64,000 nt of DNA from Mycolicibacterium confluentis (GTDB lineage: Bacteria; Actinomycetota; Actinomycetes; Mycobacteriales; Mycobacteriaceae): the NCBI RefSeq assembly GCF_010729895.1, contig NZ_AP022612.1, positions 1,674,001-1,738,000 of the forward strand, read 5' to 3'. How positions within the stretch are numbered: the stretch's first letter is position 1; each line of letters begins with the position of its first letter. Positions 26,155-35,882 of the stretch are shown in pieces. A program made the position numbers and the translations under genes. Below the pieces are notes generated by a model. That model saw nothing but the letters and a program-made list of their open reading frames with translations, did no database searches and was not told the origin of the DNA.

Positions 26155-28293
26155 ATGACCGAGCAGACAGACCTAGCCGTAGCGGATGACGACCACTCGG
26201 ATGGCTTGACCGGCGGGCCCTCTACCGCCCCTCCGGAGAAGTCAGCGCTCGACCAGAAGATCAACGATGTCTTCGGCGGCGCGGTCGTGCGCAAGGACCT
26301 TGTGAAGGCCGTCAAAGGCAACGCCATCGTGCCGTCATTCGTGTTGGAGTACCTGCTAGGCCAATACGCTGCTTCCGACGACGAGGCGACCATTCAGTCA
26401 GGCATCGAGAGTGTCCGCACGATTCTCGCCGACCACTACGTCCACCGCAATCAAGCTGAACTCGTGAAGTCGCACATCCGCGAAAAAGGCCGTTACCGCG
26501 TCATCGACAAGGTCCAGGTCCAGCTCAACGAAAAGGACGACACCTACGAGGCCGAATTTGCAAACCTCGGCATCAAGCAGGTGATCGTCGCGCCGGCGAT
26601 CATTAAGGCCCACCCCAAGCTGCTGGTCGGCGGCGTCTGGTGCATCTGCGATATCGAATACCAGCACAGTGACAACGCCCGCGTGGTCCCGTGGATCCTG
26701 GGCTCCATCAAACCAATCCAGCTCTCCAACTTTGACTTCGACGGTTACGTCGCCTCGCGACGCAAGTTCACGACCGACGAGTGGATCGATCTGCTGATCC
26801 AGTCGATCGGGTTCAACCCGGAACTGTTCGGTCGGCGCGCAAAACTCATCCAACTCGTGCGGCTTATCCCATTCGTCGAGCGCAACTACAACCTCGTCGA
26901 GTTGGGTCCCAAGGGCACAGGCAAGTCGCACATCTTCTCTGAGTTCTCGCCGCACGGCATGCTGATTTCCGGTGGAGAGATCACCGTCGCTAAGCTGTTC
27001 GTGAATAACTCAAACGGACGTCTCGGGCTGGTTGGTTACTGGGATGTGGTGGCATTCGACGAGTTCGCCGGCAAGAAGAAGCGCACCGACAAGGCGCTCG
27101 TTGACATCATGAAGAACTACATGGCCAACAAATCGTTCTCCCGTGGTGTCGAAACTCTGGGTGCCGAAGCGTCCATGGTGTTCGTGGGCAACACATCCCA
27201 CAATGTGCCCTACATGCTCAAGCACTCGGATCTCTTCGATGAACTCCCCGAGAGCTACCACGACTCGGCTTACCTCGACCGCCTGCACTTCTATATCCCC
27301 GGATGGGAGGTCGACACCATCCGGGGTGAGATGTTCTCCGAGGGATATGGTTTCGTCGTCGACTACATCGCCGAAGTACTCAAGTCCATGCGTGACTCGG
27401 ACTTCTCCGACCGCTACCAGCAGCACTTCACACTCGGCTCCGATATCTCGACACGCGATCGAGACGGCATCCACAAAACGTTCTCCGGTCTGATGAAGAT
27501 CCTTCACCCACATGGCGAGGCGACTACCGACGAGGTCGAGGAGATCCTGCGGTTCGCTGTCGAGGGTCGCAAACGTGTCAAAGATCAGATCCTCCGCATC
27601 GATTCCACCATGGCTGACGTCAAATTCGGTTATCTCAACAAGGACGACGAATGGCGTTCTGTCACAACGCTAGAAGAGGACGAATACCCGGATTACTACC
27701 ACCAGCGCCAGCGAACGGACGATGAATCGGGCGGTTCCTCGGACGGTGAGGAACGCATGCCTGCCGTCGCTCCGATCATTAATGAACCCCCGAAACCCGA
27801 GCCACTGTTCGAGGGGCATCGAGAGTTCCAGGAGCACCAGCGTGGCGTCTCTTACGAAAATCTGCTGCTGCCTTATCTTCGCGGGGCCACAGATATCACC
27901 ATCGTCGACCCCTACATTCGCGCGCCGCACCAGGGCCGCAACCTCGTCGACCTTCTTGCCGTGCTGGCTTCCGCAAAGGACCCCGCCGACGAGATCGCCG
28001 TCATGCTGGTGACCAAGGAGGACAAACCTGAGTACCAGCAGCAACAGCTGTTGATGCTCAAGACCATTCAAGATGGCGCTGCCTCGGTCGGAATAAAGTT
28101 CAATGTCCAGTGGGACGAGTCTATCCACGACAGATCTATACGAGCAGACAACGGCTGGAAGATCCTCCTCGGCCGAGGTCTCGACATCTTCCAGAAAGGC
28201 TCGGGCAGCCAGTTCGACATCGGCTCCCGCCGTCAGGAGTTCAGGCAGGTCGTCGCCTTCGGAGTAACCTACATCCGGGAGCCTGGCTCATGA
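26155..28293 (+). CDS. brxL: BrxL, Lon-like AAA+ BREX effector
   Basis: The 712-aa protein matches BREX type 1 BrxL: DQKINDVFGGAVVRKDLVK and IVPSFVLEYLLGQY near the N-terminus, Walker A GPKGTGKSH near residue 250, and Walker B VVAFDEFAGKKK near 300. A C-terminal part with DITIVDPYIR and a Lon-like fold prediction follows. BrxL family members form DNA-binding AAA+ oligomers; protease activity is not certain. The ATG at 26155 is used; a GTG at 26146, 3 nt after the pglZ stop, would add MTT. With brxA, B, C, pglX and pglZ it completes the canonical BREX type 1 set. Confidence 0.94.
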   Translation: MTEQTDLAVADDDHSDGLTGGPSTAPPEKSALDQKINDVFGGAVVRKDLVKAVKGNAIVPSFVLEYLLGQYAASDDEATIQSGIESVRTILADHYVHRNQAELVKSHIREKGRYRVIDKVQVQLNEKDDTYEAEFANLGIKQVIVAPAIIKAHPKLLVGGVWCICDIEYQHSDNARVVPWILGSIKPIQLSNFDFDGYVASRRKFTTDEWIDLLIQSIGFNPELFGRRAKLIQLVRLIPFVERNYNLVELGPKGTGKSHIFSEFSPHGMLISGGEITVAKLFVNNSNGRLGLVGYWDVVAFDEFAGKKKRTDKALVDIMKNYMANKSFSRGVETLGAEASMVFVGNTSHNVPYMLKHSDLFDELPESYHDSAYLDRLHFYIPGWEVDTIRGEMFSEGYGFVVDYIAEVLKSMRDSDFSDRYQQHFTLGSDISTRDRDGIHKTFSGLMKILHPHGEATTDEVEEILRFAVEGRKRVKDQILRIDSTMADVKFGYLNKDDEWRSVTTLEEDEYPDYYHQRQRTDDESGGSSDGEERMPAVAPIINEPPKPEPLFEGHREFQEHQRGVSYENLLLPYLRGATDITIVDPYIRAPHQGRNLVDLLAVLASAKDPADEIAVMLVTKEDKPEYQQQQLLMLKTIQDGAASVGIKFNVQWDESIHDRSIRADNGWKILLGRGLDIFQKGSGSQFDIGSRRQEFRQVVAFGVTYIREPGS

Positions 28294-28346
28294 CTTAAAC
28301 CACGCATGTATCCGTAATTGCTTTCTAACCCGTGAAAGGACGCCAA

Positions 28347-28703
28347 ATGGCGCTGCCGGCAGTCGAATTCAGATACCTCGATCAGATCCATTCTCCCTTC
28401 AGTGGAATCCCGGCCGGGTTGGATGATGAAGGCGTAAACCACGAAGACCCCACACTATTGTTCGTCTATTGCGGGGACGTCTCCGAATGGTCCTACGTCA
28501 GCCCGCGCTTTCCGAGCGAATTCACGAGGTTCATTGACAATGTGGAAGTCGATGAAGTCGCCCAGAGCCTGGATATCGATGGAGCAGTCCTACTTGTCGT
28601 GGACACCGACTGGAACGGCATTGACTACTACGCTTTTGCTCCTGCAGATAGCGAGATCAGATTCTCCGAGGGTGTTCAGTTCGCAGGCAATGCGATCGAG
28701 TAG
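28347..28703 (+). CDS. Small acidic protein of unknown function downstream of brxL
   Basis: The product is 118 aa and strongly acidic, with LLFVYCGDVSEW near residue 32 and VLLVVDTDWNG near 82 suggesting beta strands. No known family was recognised. The ATG at 28347 has AAAGGA 6 nt upstream; a GTG at 28332 is a weaker alternative. It lies 53 bp after brxL in the same direction and shares the AT-richer composition of the BREX operon, so it is probably a passenger or accessory of that operon. There is no signal peptide or membrane segment. Confidence 0.65.
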   Translation: MALPAVEFRYLDQIHSPFSGIPAGLDDEGVNHEDPTLLFVYCGDVSEWSYVSPRFPSEFTRFIDNVEVDEVAQSLDIDGAVLLVVDTDWNGIDYYAFAPADSEIRFSEGVQFAGNAIE

Positions 28704-29187
28704 CCGCATGCTGCGCTTGATCCATTGACGATTTCCGGCTCATGCTCAGTCGGAGACCGGGGGGTAGCTTCCAAGGGCGAACCTGCGAAGCCCGGCGAGA
28801 TCCTCGATTTGGCGCTGCGTTGAGGAATGTCTCATGTAGTCGCAAACTACAGCGGGGGATTCCGACAAACCCGTTTCGGCGAGGCAATCCGTGAGCAGGG
28901 ACGCGTTCTGTCGGTGCCCTCTGTCATCCTGGTCGGCTCGCCTCCGCCGCACACGACCTGACGGATGGGATTCCTGGATGACCGACTGCCCTAGATTGAC
29001 GCCCGCCCAAACCCTAGCTGCGCTAATCTTCGCCAGTACGAAACACAGCAAATTGGCGTGCGCGAAGATATTCATGGGGGTCCGCGGCGGTATGTCTGAC
29101 GTTGTCGCGCGGGGTCCGCGCCGGCCGTCCGGAAAGACGCCACCTGTCCAGAATCCGCAAGCCGCCCCGAATGCCGAGGTGTGAAAA
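28704..29187. other. Intergenic region between the BREX operon and the HEPN-helicase gene
   Basis: These 484 bp carry no gene I can support. Open frames exist on both strands (28746-29195 minus; 28891-29184 plus) but have biased composition and no ribosome binding site. The region marks a sharp change from AT-richer BREX DNA to very GC-rich DNA, so a junction between separately acquired segments probably lies here. No repeat, att-like site or clear promoter was recognised. Confidence 0.5.
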
Positions 29188-32100
29188 GTGAACAACGTGG
29201 ACCGTCATCAACTCATCGGTCAGACGCTGACGACGCTGGCTGCCGGCCTGTCCCCGTTCGTGTCGCAGGTGCTCAACCGCGCCGTTCCGCCCGGCACCGA
29301 CTGGTCCGAGCTGCTGCGAGCAAAAGATGCGCAAAACGGCCGAGGCGGCGGCGAGTACCGGAACGGCGACATTGCTCTCATGCTGCGCGCCATGACCGAG
29401 CGGCTCGGCGACCTCGGCTACCCGTTCAACCGCGCGATGCCGCGGCAAGCCGAGATCTACGCCAAAGAGCTGCGCGAGGTCCGCAACAAGTGGGCACACA
29501 CCGGTGAGTTCACCGACGCCGAAACCTACCGGGCCGTCGACTCCGCCGAACTCCTACTACGGGCCGTCGGCGCCGCCGACGTCGCCGAACGAGTCCACCA
29601 CCTCAAGGCCGCGGTCGCCCCGAGCGCGGCCGCGCCGGCACCGCAGCCGGCGCCCGCGCGGCCCGCACCCGCCACGACTCCGGCACCGAAACCCGTGCCG
29701 CCCGCCGACGCCCCGCGCATCGACATCTCCGCGATCGCCGACCTCAGTTACGCGATGGCGCACTGCCGCATCCCGGTCATCGACCACATCACCGTCGACA
29801 ACACCGGAGGCGACCGCCAGGGCGCCGTCCTCGAAGTCGACGTCGTCAGCGCCGAGGGCTCGCACGGCGGCCCCGCCGAGATCCATCTCGACCTGTTGGC
29901 GCATCAGCCGACCACGCTGCAGACCGTCGACCTCAAACTCGACCCGGCCTCGATGTGGCGCGTCGACGAAGCCCGTCCCGGCGACATCCGCGTCGTGCTG
30001 CGCGACAGCGCCGGCGAGGTCCTCGCCGAGGCCGCCAAGGAGGTCACCATCCTGGCGGCCAACCAGTGGAAGGCCACCCCGCCGCAACTTGCCCTGGAGA
30101 TCCTGGCCGCCTACATCCAGCCCAACGCCGCCGCCATCGCCCCGCTGCTGGTCGAGGTCTCCGACCGGCTCGGCGCGGCGACCGGCAACTCCTCGATCGA
30201 TGGCTACCAGAGCGAGAACCCGGAACGCGTCGACGCCATCGTCCGCGCGGTCTTCGACGCGGTGAAGGCCCGCGACATCCGCTACGCCGAGCCGCCCGCC
30301 AGTTGGGGTGACATCGGGCAGAAGGTCCGCACGCCCGCCGAGGTGTTCGACGGCCGCCTCGGCACCTGCCTGGACACCACGCTGGCGCTGGCCGCGGTAC
30401 TGGAACAGTGCGGCATCAACTCGACCATCTGGCTGCTGCGCGAGCACGCATTCCTCGGCTACTGGCGCATCGACGGTGCGCTGGCCTCCGTGTCGACCAC
30501 CGAACCCGCCGAGGTGGTCAACCAGGTCGACCTCAAGAGCATCGGGCTCATCGAAACCACCCTCGTGACGCAGTCGGTGCCCGACGCGACCTTCGACGAC
30601 GCCCGGCGCGCACCGCGCATCCAGCACCTCGCCGAGGACCTGACCAACATCCTCGGCATCACCGATGTGCGACAGGCGCGGCGGTCTCGCATCTTCCCGC
30701 TGCCCAGCCGCAGCACCGACGCCGACGGTAACGTCGTCATCTCCGAGTACAAGCCCGGCGACGGACCGGTGTTCCAACCGTACGAGGCCACCGAGTCGAA
30801 GCCGGCGGCCACGGCCGAGGTCGTGCCGGCGCGGGTCCGCCAGTGGAAGAACGCGCTTCTGGATCTGAGCCTGCGCAACAAGCTGATCAACTACACGGAC
30901 CGCGCCGGCTACCGCCTCGAAGTTCCCGGCCCGGCGCTCGGCCGCTTCGAAGACGCCGTCAACGCCGGCGCGCGGGTCAACCTGCTCGGTTCCGACGAAG
31001 TGCAGAACGTCGATGTCGCCCGCGGGATGCGGTTCGGCCGCGACCTGCCCGAGGCCGAACGCGAGCTGCTGCTCGCCGACAAACACAGTGCTTACATCGA
31101 CATCACCGCAGCGTCCTACAAGAACAAGCTGAGATACCTTGCGAACAAGGCGAAGACCATCCGGGAGGAAACCGGCGCCAACAACCTTTACCTGGCGTTC
31201 GGGATGCTCAGCTGGCACCTGAACGACCGGCCGCTGCGCTCACCCCTGGTGCTGGTCCCGGTGTCGCTGACCACTACCAACCGCGGTGAACGCTATCTGC
31301 TCACCATCGACGACACCGGCGCCTCGACACCGAACTACTGCCTCATCGAGAAGCTGCGCACCGCACTCGGGTTGGAGATACCGGGGCTGGCACAGCCTGA
31401 TGAGGACGCCTCCGGTATCGACCTGGTGGCCACCTTCGACGCGGTTCGTCGCGCCGTCGCCGAGGCCAAGCTGCCCTTCCTGGTCGAAGACAGTGTGCAC
31501 CTGTCGATCCTGCAGTTCGCCAAGTTCCCGCTGTGGAAGGACCTCGACGAATCTTGGAAGGCGCTGTCCGGCAACAGCTTGGTGCGCCACCTGCTGGAGA
31601 GCCCGCAGAACCCGTATGTCGACCCGGTCACCGAGCTACCCCACACCGACCTCAACGAGCTGAGCACCGCGGTGCCGGTGCCCGCCGATGCGTCCCAGTT
31701 GCGGGCCGTCGCCGACGCCGTCGGCGGGCGGACCTTCGTCCTGGAGGGCCCGCCGGGAACCGGTAAGTCGCAGACCATCACCAACCTGCTGGCCCACGCC
31801 ATGGCCAGCGGACGCCGGGTCCTGTTCGTCGCCGAGAAGCGCGCGGCGTTGGACGTGGTGAAGAAGCGGCTGGAAGGTGTCGGTCTGGGGGACCTGTCGC
31901 TGGACATCCACGACAAGTCCGCGCGTCCGGCCGCCGTGCGCGCTCAGATCAAACATGCGCTGGAACTGCGGATGAGCCACGACGCGGATCTGCTGCGCAC
32001 CAAGCTGCAGGTCGCCGAGTCCAGCCGGCACAGCCTGGCCCGCTACGCCGACCGGCTGCACGAGGTCAACGCCGTCGGCCAATCCCTGTACACCGCAAGG

Positions 32101-35100
32101 TCCTTCGAGCTGGCCGCCGATCAGGACATCGCGCCGCTGGTGGTGCCGCGCAGCCTGATCACCAGCGCCGACCCGGCCCTTTTCGACGCGGTGGCGCAGG
32201 TTCTGCGCACCCTGCCGGAGAAGTTCGACGACGCCCGCCCGAGCCCGGATCACCCGTGGGCCTTCATCGATGCGGTCCCGCCGAGCGGTCTGGATCCCGC
32301 ACGGATCCACGCCGCCGCGGTCGCTTTCGACACCGCCCTCGCCGAGCTGCACGGCTTCGGTATCACCGCCGACGTCCTCGGCCGGTGCCACACCCCGGAA
32401 GCCGTAGACGGTTGGGCGCGGCTGGCCGGGGAACCGCGTTACCCGTTGTCGGCGGTCGATGCCTTGCACACCGCCGAGTGGCAGACCTACATCGTCGGGA
32501 TCGAACAGGTCCTCGCGGGCCTGCAGCAGAAGCCGGGGTGGCTGGCGACCGTGACGCCGGCGGCCATGGACCTCGACATCCCGGCCATTCACGCGGCGGC
32601 CGTCGCGGCCGACGAGTCGGGGATGTTCGGCCGCAAGAAGCGCCGCCGCGCGGTGCTGGCCCAGTTCACCGACGTCCTCGCCGTCGACCCGGCCGAGGTC
32701 AAACTCAAGACCCTGTCGGCACTGACCGCGGACCTGCAGACCAGCCACGCCGTGGTCGCGGATCTGCGGCAGCGGGCCGCCGCGCTGCCCGCCGTGCTGT
32801 TCGACCGGCCGTGGAACCCGTTCGTGGACGCCGACGCGGCGCACCTGGCGCAGGCGTTGGCGGCGCTACGCCGCCTCGGCCAGACACTGTCCGCCAACCC
32901 CGCCGACCCGCACATCGCCGACCTGCGAAAGTTCTACAGCGACACCGCCGCCGGAACGTGCGCAGCCACCCTGCAGGCGCTGGCGACGGGATGGCGCCAG
33001 CTCACCGAGATCACCGACAGCGCCGCAACCCAACGCGTCTGGGCCGGTGACGGATCGTTCATCCGACGGTGGTGGGCGACCCGCGGCACCCGCCGGATCG
33101 AGTCGGCGGTGACCATCGAACGGTGGGTCGCCCTGCTGCAGCACATCGACCCCCTGCTGCGCGCCGAGATGGGCGAGGCGCGCCGCGACATCCTGGCCGG
33201 CCGGATCGTGGCCGAGGACGCCAGCCTGGCGTTCGACCGCGGTGTCGCGGTCGCGTCCGTGGCCGAACGCCTAGAGGCCAGCGGATTGACCGACTTCGAT
33301 GTCACCGCGCACGGCAAGGCGATTGAGCGGTTCACCACCAGCGCATCGGCGATCCGCGACGAACTGTGCCGATCGATCCCGGCCCGGCTGCTGGAGGGGC
33401 GGACCTTCGACGCCTTCACCGAGAGCGGCCAGATCGGCCTGTTGAAGCGGCAGTTGGACAAGAAACGCGGCGGCATGAGCGTGCGCGCGTTGATGGAGAA
33501 CTTCGGGGAGCTGATCACGCAGATCCTGCCGTGCATGCTGATGAGCCCGGATTCGGTGGCCCGGTTCTTCCCGGCGCACGCCGACATCTTCGACATCGTA
33601 GTGTTCGACGAGGCGTCCCAGATTCGCGTCGCCGACGCCATCGGCGCGATGGGGCGGGCCAAATCGGTTGTGGTGGTGGGTGACAGCAAGCAGATGCCGC
33701 CGACCAGCTTTGCCGAGGCCAGCGCGGGCGTGGACGACGGTGAGGAGGACGCCAACCCCGAGGTGGTGGCCGATGAAGAATCGATCCTCAGCGAATGCGT
33801 GCAGTCGCTGGTGCCCCAGCAATGGTTGTCCTGGCACTACCGCAGCCAGGACGAGGCGTTGATCGCGTTCAGCAACATCCACTACTACAACGGCCGGCTG
33901 GCGTCCTTCCCGGCGCCGCTGGCTCCCGCATCGGGGCACGGCATCTCGCTGATCCGGGTCGACGGACAGTTCGAACGATCCGGTCGGGGAAAGACACTGC
34001 GGACCAATCGGGTGGAGGCCGAGCGCATCGTCGCCGACATCCGCGCCCGCTTCGACGCGTCACCCGAGGTCGCGCCGTCCATCGGGGTGATCACCTTCAA
34101 CGCGCAACAGCGCGACTTCATCGAGAATCTGTTGCGCGATGCCGGTGATGACCGGCTGCTGCAGGCCCTCGACGAGCCGGACGGTCTGTTCGTCAAGAAC
34201 CTGGAGAACGTCCAGGGCGACGAGCGCGACACCATCCTGTTCTCGGTGGCATTCAGCAAGAACGACAAGGGCGTGGTGCCGCTGAACTTCGGTCCGCTGT
34301 CCAGGCCGGGTGGCGAGCGTCGCCTGAACGTGGCGATCACCCGCGCGCGCCGTGAGGTGGTGCTGTACGCCAGCTTCGACCCCGCGGATCTGCGCGCCGA
34401 GGAAACCACGCAGGTCGGCACGAAGCATCTGCGCGCCTACCTGGATCTGGCACACCGCGGTGTGGACACCATCACCCAGGGTGGTCGCCGCAATGCGGTG
34501 ATCGACCGGCACCGCGACGACATCGCCGCGGCGCTGCGGGCCGAAGGGTTCGACGTGAAGGCGGACATCGGGCTGTCGGATTTCCGTGTCGACCTGGTGA
34601 TCGCCGATCCGCAGGAACCCGATCACCCGTTGGTGGCGGTGCTGCTGGACGGCCCGGAATGGTTCGGACGGCGGACCGTCGCCGACCGCGATGGCCTTCC
34701 GGTCGAAGTGCTCTCCAAGCTGCTGCATTGGCCTGGGGTGGAACGGGTGTGGCTGCCCGAATGGCTGGGGGATCGCGACGCGACCGTCGCGCGGCTGCGG
34801 GAATCGGTGGCCGCAGCCAAACAACGAAGGTTGGAACCGCCAGCCGCGGAGGTCCCGGTTCCTCCATCACCGGTGGTGCAACCGGTGATGGAGGAGACCC
34901 TCGCATTCCGGTCGGCCCCCGCGGCGTCGACGCCCACGCTGCCGCGGCGCCACGCCAACCTCACCGACTTCAGTCCGTGGAATCCGGTGGTGATCGGCAG
35001 CATCAGCGTGCTCGATGAGATTCACACCAACTACAACCGGGCGCATGTGGTGAAGATCGTCGAGTCGATCATCGGCGCCGAGGGACCGGTGCACCGGGAT

Positions 35101-35517
35101 CGGCTGGCCAAGTTGGTGGCCGGTGCATTCAGCTTGGGCAAGGTCAGTGAGGCGCGGCGGACAGCGATTCAGCGCGTGGTCCCAGCCGAATACCTGCGGG
35201 GCGACGATCGCGACTTCTACTGGCCCACCGGTGTGGAACCTGCTTCCTGGCAGACGGTTCGGACCTCGAAGCGAGGGGAGGGCCGCCCGCTGGGCGAGAT
35301 CAGCCTGGTCGAGATCGGCAACGCGATGCGTGTGGTGGCCGAACAGGCCGGCGGTAGTGCCGTCGATGATCTTAAGCGTGACGCGTTGGCGCTCTTCGGT
35401 GGCATCCGCATCACGAAGGACATCGGTGCCCGGCTGGACGAAGCGCTCGAACGTGCGCTTGCCGTCGGCGTGCTCCGGCAATCCCCATCCGGGATCGTGA
35501 CCCTCGGATCGGCATGA
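29188..35517 (+). CDS. Swt1-HEPN / transglutaminase-like / SF1 helicase / MTES_1575 nuclease / DUF3320 multidomain protein
   Basis: The 2109-aa chain has an N-terminal Swt1-type HEPN domain (residues 1-135) with the RX4H ribonuclease motif RNKWAH at 99-104. A Pro/Ala-rich linker follows, then a transglutaminase-like fold (GTCLDTT near 394, REHAFLGYW near 425). The DUF4011 region with LLDLSLRNKLINYTDRAG near 555 leads into an SF1 helicase: Walker A EGPPGTGKSQT near 853, FDEASQIR near 1471, VVVGDSKQMPP, NVAITRARREVV near 1715. A Vsr/MTES_1575-type restriction-nuclease domain (FRVDLVIADP, VAVLLDG) lies near 1795-1860 and DUF3320 near 2030-2080. DUF4011 helicase-nucleases are common in defence islands; the HEPN fusion suggests an RNase-mediated abortive response (inference). 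Start GTG at 29188. The stop overlaps the next gene by 4 nt. Third-position GC is far higher than in the adjacent BREX genes. Confidence 0.92.
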   Translation: MNNVDRHQLIGQTLTTLAAGLSPFVSQVLNRAVPPGTDWSELLRAKDAQNGRGGGEYRNGDIALMLRAMTERLGDLGYPFNRAMPRQAEIYAKELREVRNKWAHTGEFTDAETYRAVDSAELLLRAVGAADVAERVHHLKAAVAPSAAAPAPQPAPARPAPATTPAPKPVPPADAPRIDISAIADLSYAMAHCRIPVIDHITVDNTGGDRQGAVLEVDVVSAEGSHGGPAEIHLDLLAHQPTTLQTVDLKLDPASMWRVDEARPGDIRVVLRDSAGEVLAEAAKEVTILAANQWKATPPQLALEILAAYIQPNAAAIAPLLVEVSDRLGAATGNSSIDGYQSENPERVDAIVRAVFDAVKARDIRYAEPPASWGDIGQKVRTPAEVFDGRLGTCLDTTLALAAVLEQCGINSTIWLLREHAFLGYWRIDGALASVSTTEPAEVVNQVDLKSIGLIETTLVTQSVPDATFDDARRAPRIQHLAEDLTNILGITDVRQARRSRIFPLPSRSTDADGNVVISEYKPGDGPVFQPYEATESKPAATAEVVPARVRQWKNALLDLSLRNKLINYTDRAGYRLEVPGPALGRFEDAVNAGARVNLLGSDEVQNVDVARGMRFGRDLPEAERELLLADKHSAYIDITAASYKNKLRYLANKAKTIREETGANNLYLAFGMLSWHLNDRPLRSPLVLVPVSLTTTNRGERYLLTIDDTGASTPNYCLIEKLRTALGLEIPGLAQPDEDASGIDLVATFDAVRRAVAEAKLPFLVEDSVHLSILQFAKFPLWKDLDESWKALSGNSLVRHLLESPQNPYVDPVTELPHTDLNELSTAVPVPADASQLRAVADAVGGRTFVLEGPPGTGKSQTITNLLAHAMASGRRVLFVAEKRAALDVVKKRLEGVGLGDLSLDIHDKSARPAAVRAQIKHALELRMSHDADLLRTKLQVAESSRHSLARYADRLHEVNAVGQSLYTARSFELAADQDIAPLVVPRSLITSADPALFDAVAQVLRTLPEKFDDARPSPDHPWAFIDAVPPSGLDPARIHAAAVAFDTALAELHGFGITADVLGRCHTPEAVDGWARLAGEPRYPLSAVDALHTAEWQTYIVGIEQVLAGLQQKPGWLATVTPAAMDLDIPAIHAAAVAADESGMFGRKKRRRAVLAQFTDVLAVDPAEVKLKTLSALTADLQTSHAVVADLRQRAAALPAVLFDRPWNPFVDADAAHLAQALAALRRLGQTLSANPADPHIADLRKFYSDTAAGTCAATLQALATGWRQLTEITDSAATQRVWAGDGSFIRRWWATRGTRRIESAVTIERWVALLQHIDPLLRAEMGEARRDILAGRIVAEDASLAFDRGVAVASVAERLEASGLTDFDVTAHGKAIERFTTSASAIRDELCRSIPARLLEGRTFDAFTESGQIGLLKRQLDKKRGGMSVRALMENFGELITQILPCMLMSPDSVARFFPAHADIFDIVVFDEASQIRVADAIGAMGRAKSVVVVGDSKQMPPTSFAEASAGVDDGEEDANPEVVADEESILSECVQSLVPQQWLSWHYRSQDEALIAFSNIHYYNGRLASFPAPLAPASGHGISLIRVDGQFERSGRGKTLRTNRVEAERIVADIRARFDASPEVAPSIGVITFNAQQRDFIENLLRDAGDDRLLQALDEPDGLFVKNLENVQGDERDTILFSVAFSKNDKGVVPLNFGPLSRPGGERRLNVAITRARREVVLYASFDPADLRAEETTQVGTKHLRAYLDLAHRGVDTITQGGRRNAVIDRHRDDIAAALRAEGFDVKADIGLSDFRVDLVIADPQEPDHPLVAVLLDGPEWFGRRTVADRDGLPVEVLSKLLHWPGVERVWLPEWLGDRDATVARLRESVAAAKQRRLEPPAAEVPVPPSPVVQPVMEETLAFRSAPAASTPTLPRRHANLTDFSPWNPVVIGSISVLDEIHTNYNRAHVVKIVESIIGAEGPVHRDRLAKLVAGAFSLGKVSEARRTAIQRVVPAEYLRGDDRDFYWPTGVEPASWQTVRTSKRGEGRPLGEISLVEIGNAMRVVAEQAGGSAVDDLKRDALALFGGIRITKDIGARLDEALERALAVGVLRQSPSGIVTLGSA
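34861..34894. repeat. Perfect 14-bp inverted repeat inside the helicase-nuclease gene
   Basis: CCTCCATCACCGGT (34861-34874), a 6-nt loop GGTGCA, then ACCGGTGATGGAGG (34881-34894) form a perfect 14-bp stem. It falls in the codons of a Pro/Val-rich linker between the nuclease domain and the C-terminal part. It is not followed by T residues and the frame runs through it, so it is unlikely to be a terminator. It could be an RNA hairpin, a protein-binding site or a chance product of codon use. Confidence 0.8.
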
Positions 35518-35882
35518 GCGCAGCCGAATTCGAGGACGAACTCTTCGACCGGATTGCGGACGTGGTCGGCCCTGGCACGGCGATCCTCACGCTGTCGACC
35601 AAGAACCTCAACAGGGTTGCCGGGGTGGACCGCAAAGGCGTGTGGGTGGAAACCGAACGCTCGATGGGACTGGGATCGGGGCCGCAGTTGGTGCCGGCAT
35701 GGATGATCGCCGTGGCATGGGAGCGATTGTGCGACAAGGGGGAGTTGGCTCAGCAGGACCTGCTCAACGAGCTGAACGTCAAGCGGTCGGCGTTCGTGTG
35801 TGCGCTGTTGGCGAAGCTTCCGGAGGTTCGGATTCGGTCGACTAAGCCCACGATTCTCGAGCTACAGGGACTGTCTGAATGA
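35514..35882 (+). CDS. Small helical protein coupled to the HEPN-helicase
   Basis: The 122-aa product has no family I recognise. The C-terminal half (LAQQDLLNELNVKRSAFVCALLAKLPEV region) looks like a small winged-helix or helical bundle, and the N-terminal half starts with an acidic helix. The ATG at 35514 overlaps the helicase stop by 4 nt (ATGA), and its composition matches the helicase gene, so the two are co-translated and probably functional partners. Its own stop overlaps the next start in the same way. A specificity, adaptor or antitoxin-like role is possible but unproven. Confidence 0.75.
   Translation: MSAAEFEDELFDRIADVVGPGTAILTLSTKNLNRVAGVDRKGVWVETERSMGLGSGPQLVPAWMIAVAWERLCDKGELAQQDLLNELNVKRSAFVCALLAKLPEVRIRSTKPTILELQGLSE

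Noticed and set aside
28746..29184. Open frames on both strands in the gap before the HEPN-helicase
   Set aside because: Arg/Pro/Cys-rich composition, no ribosome binding site and no family resemblance.
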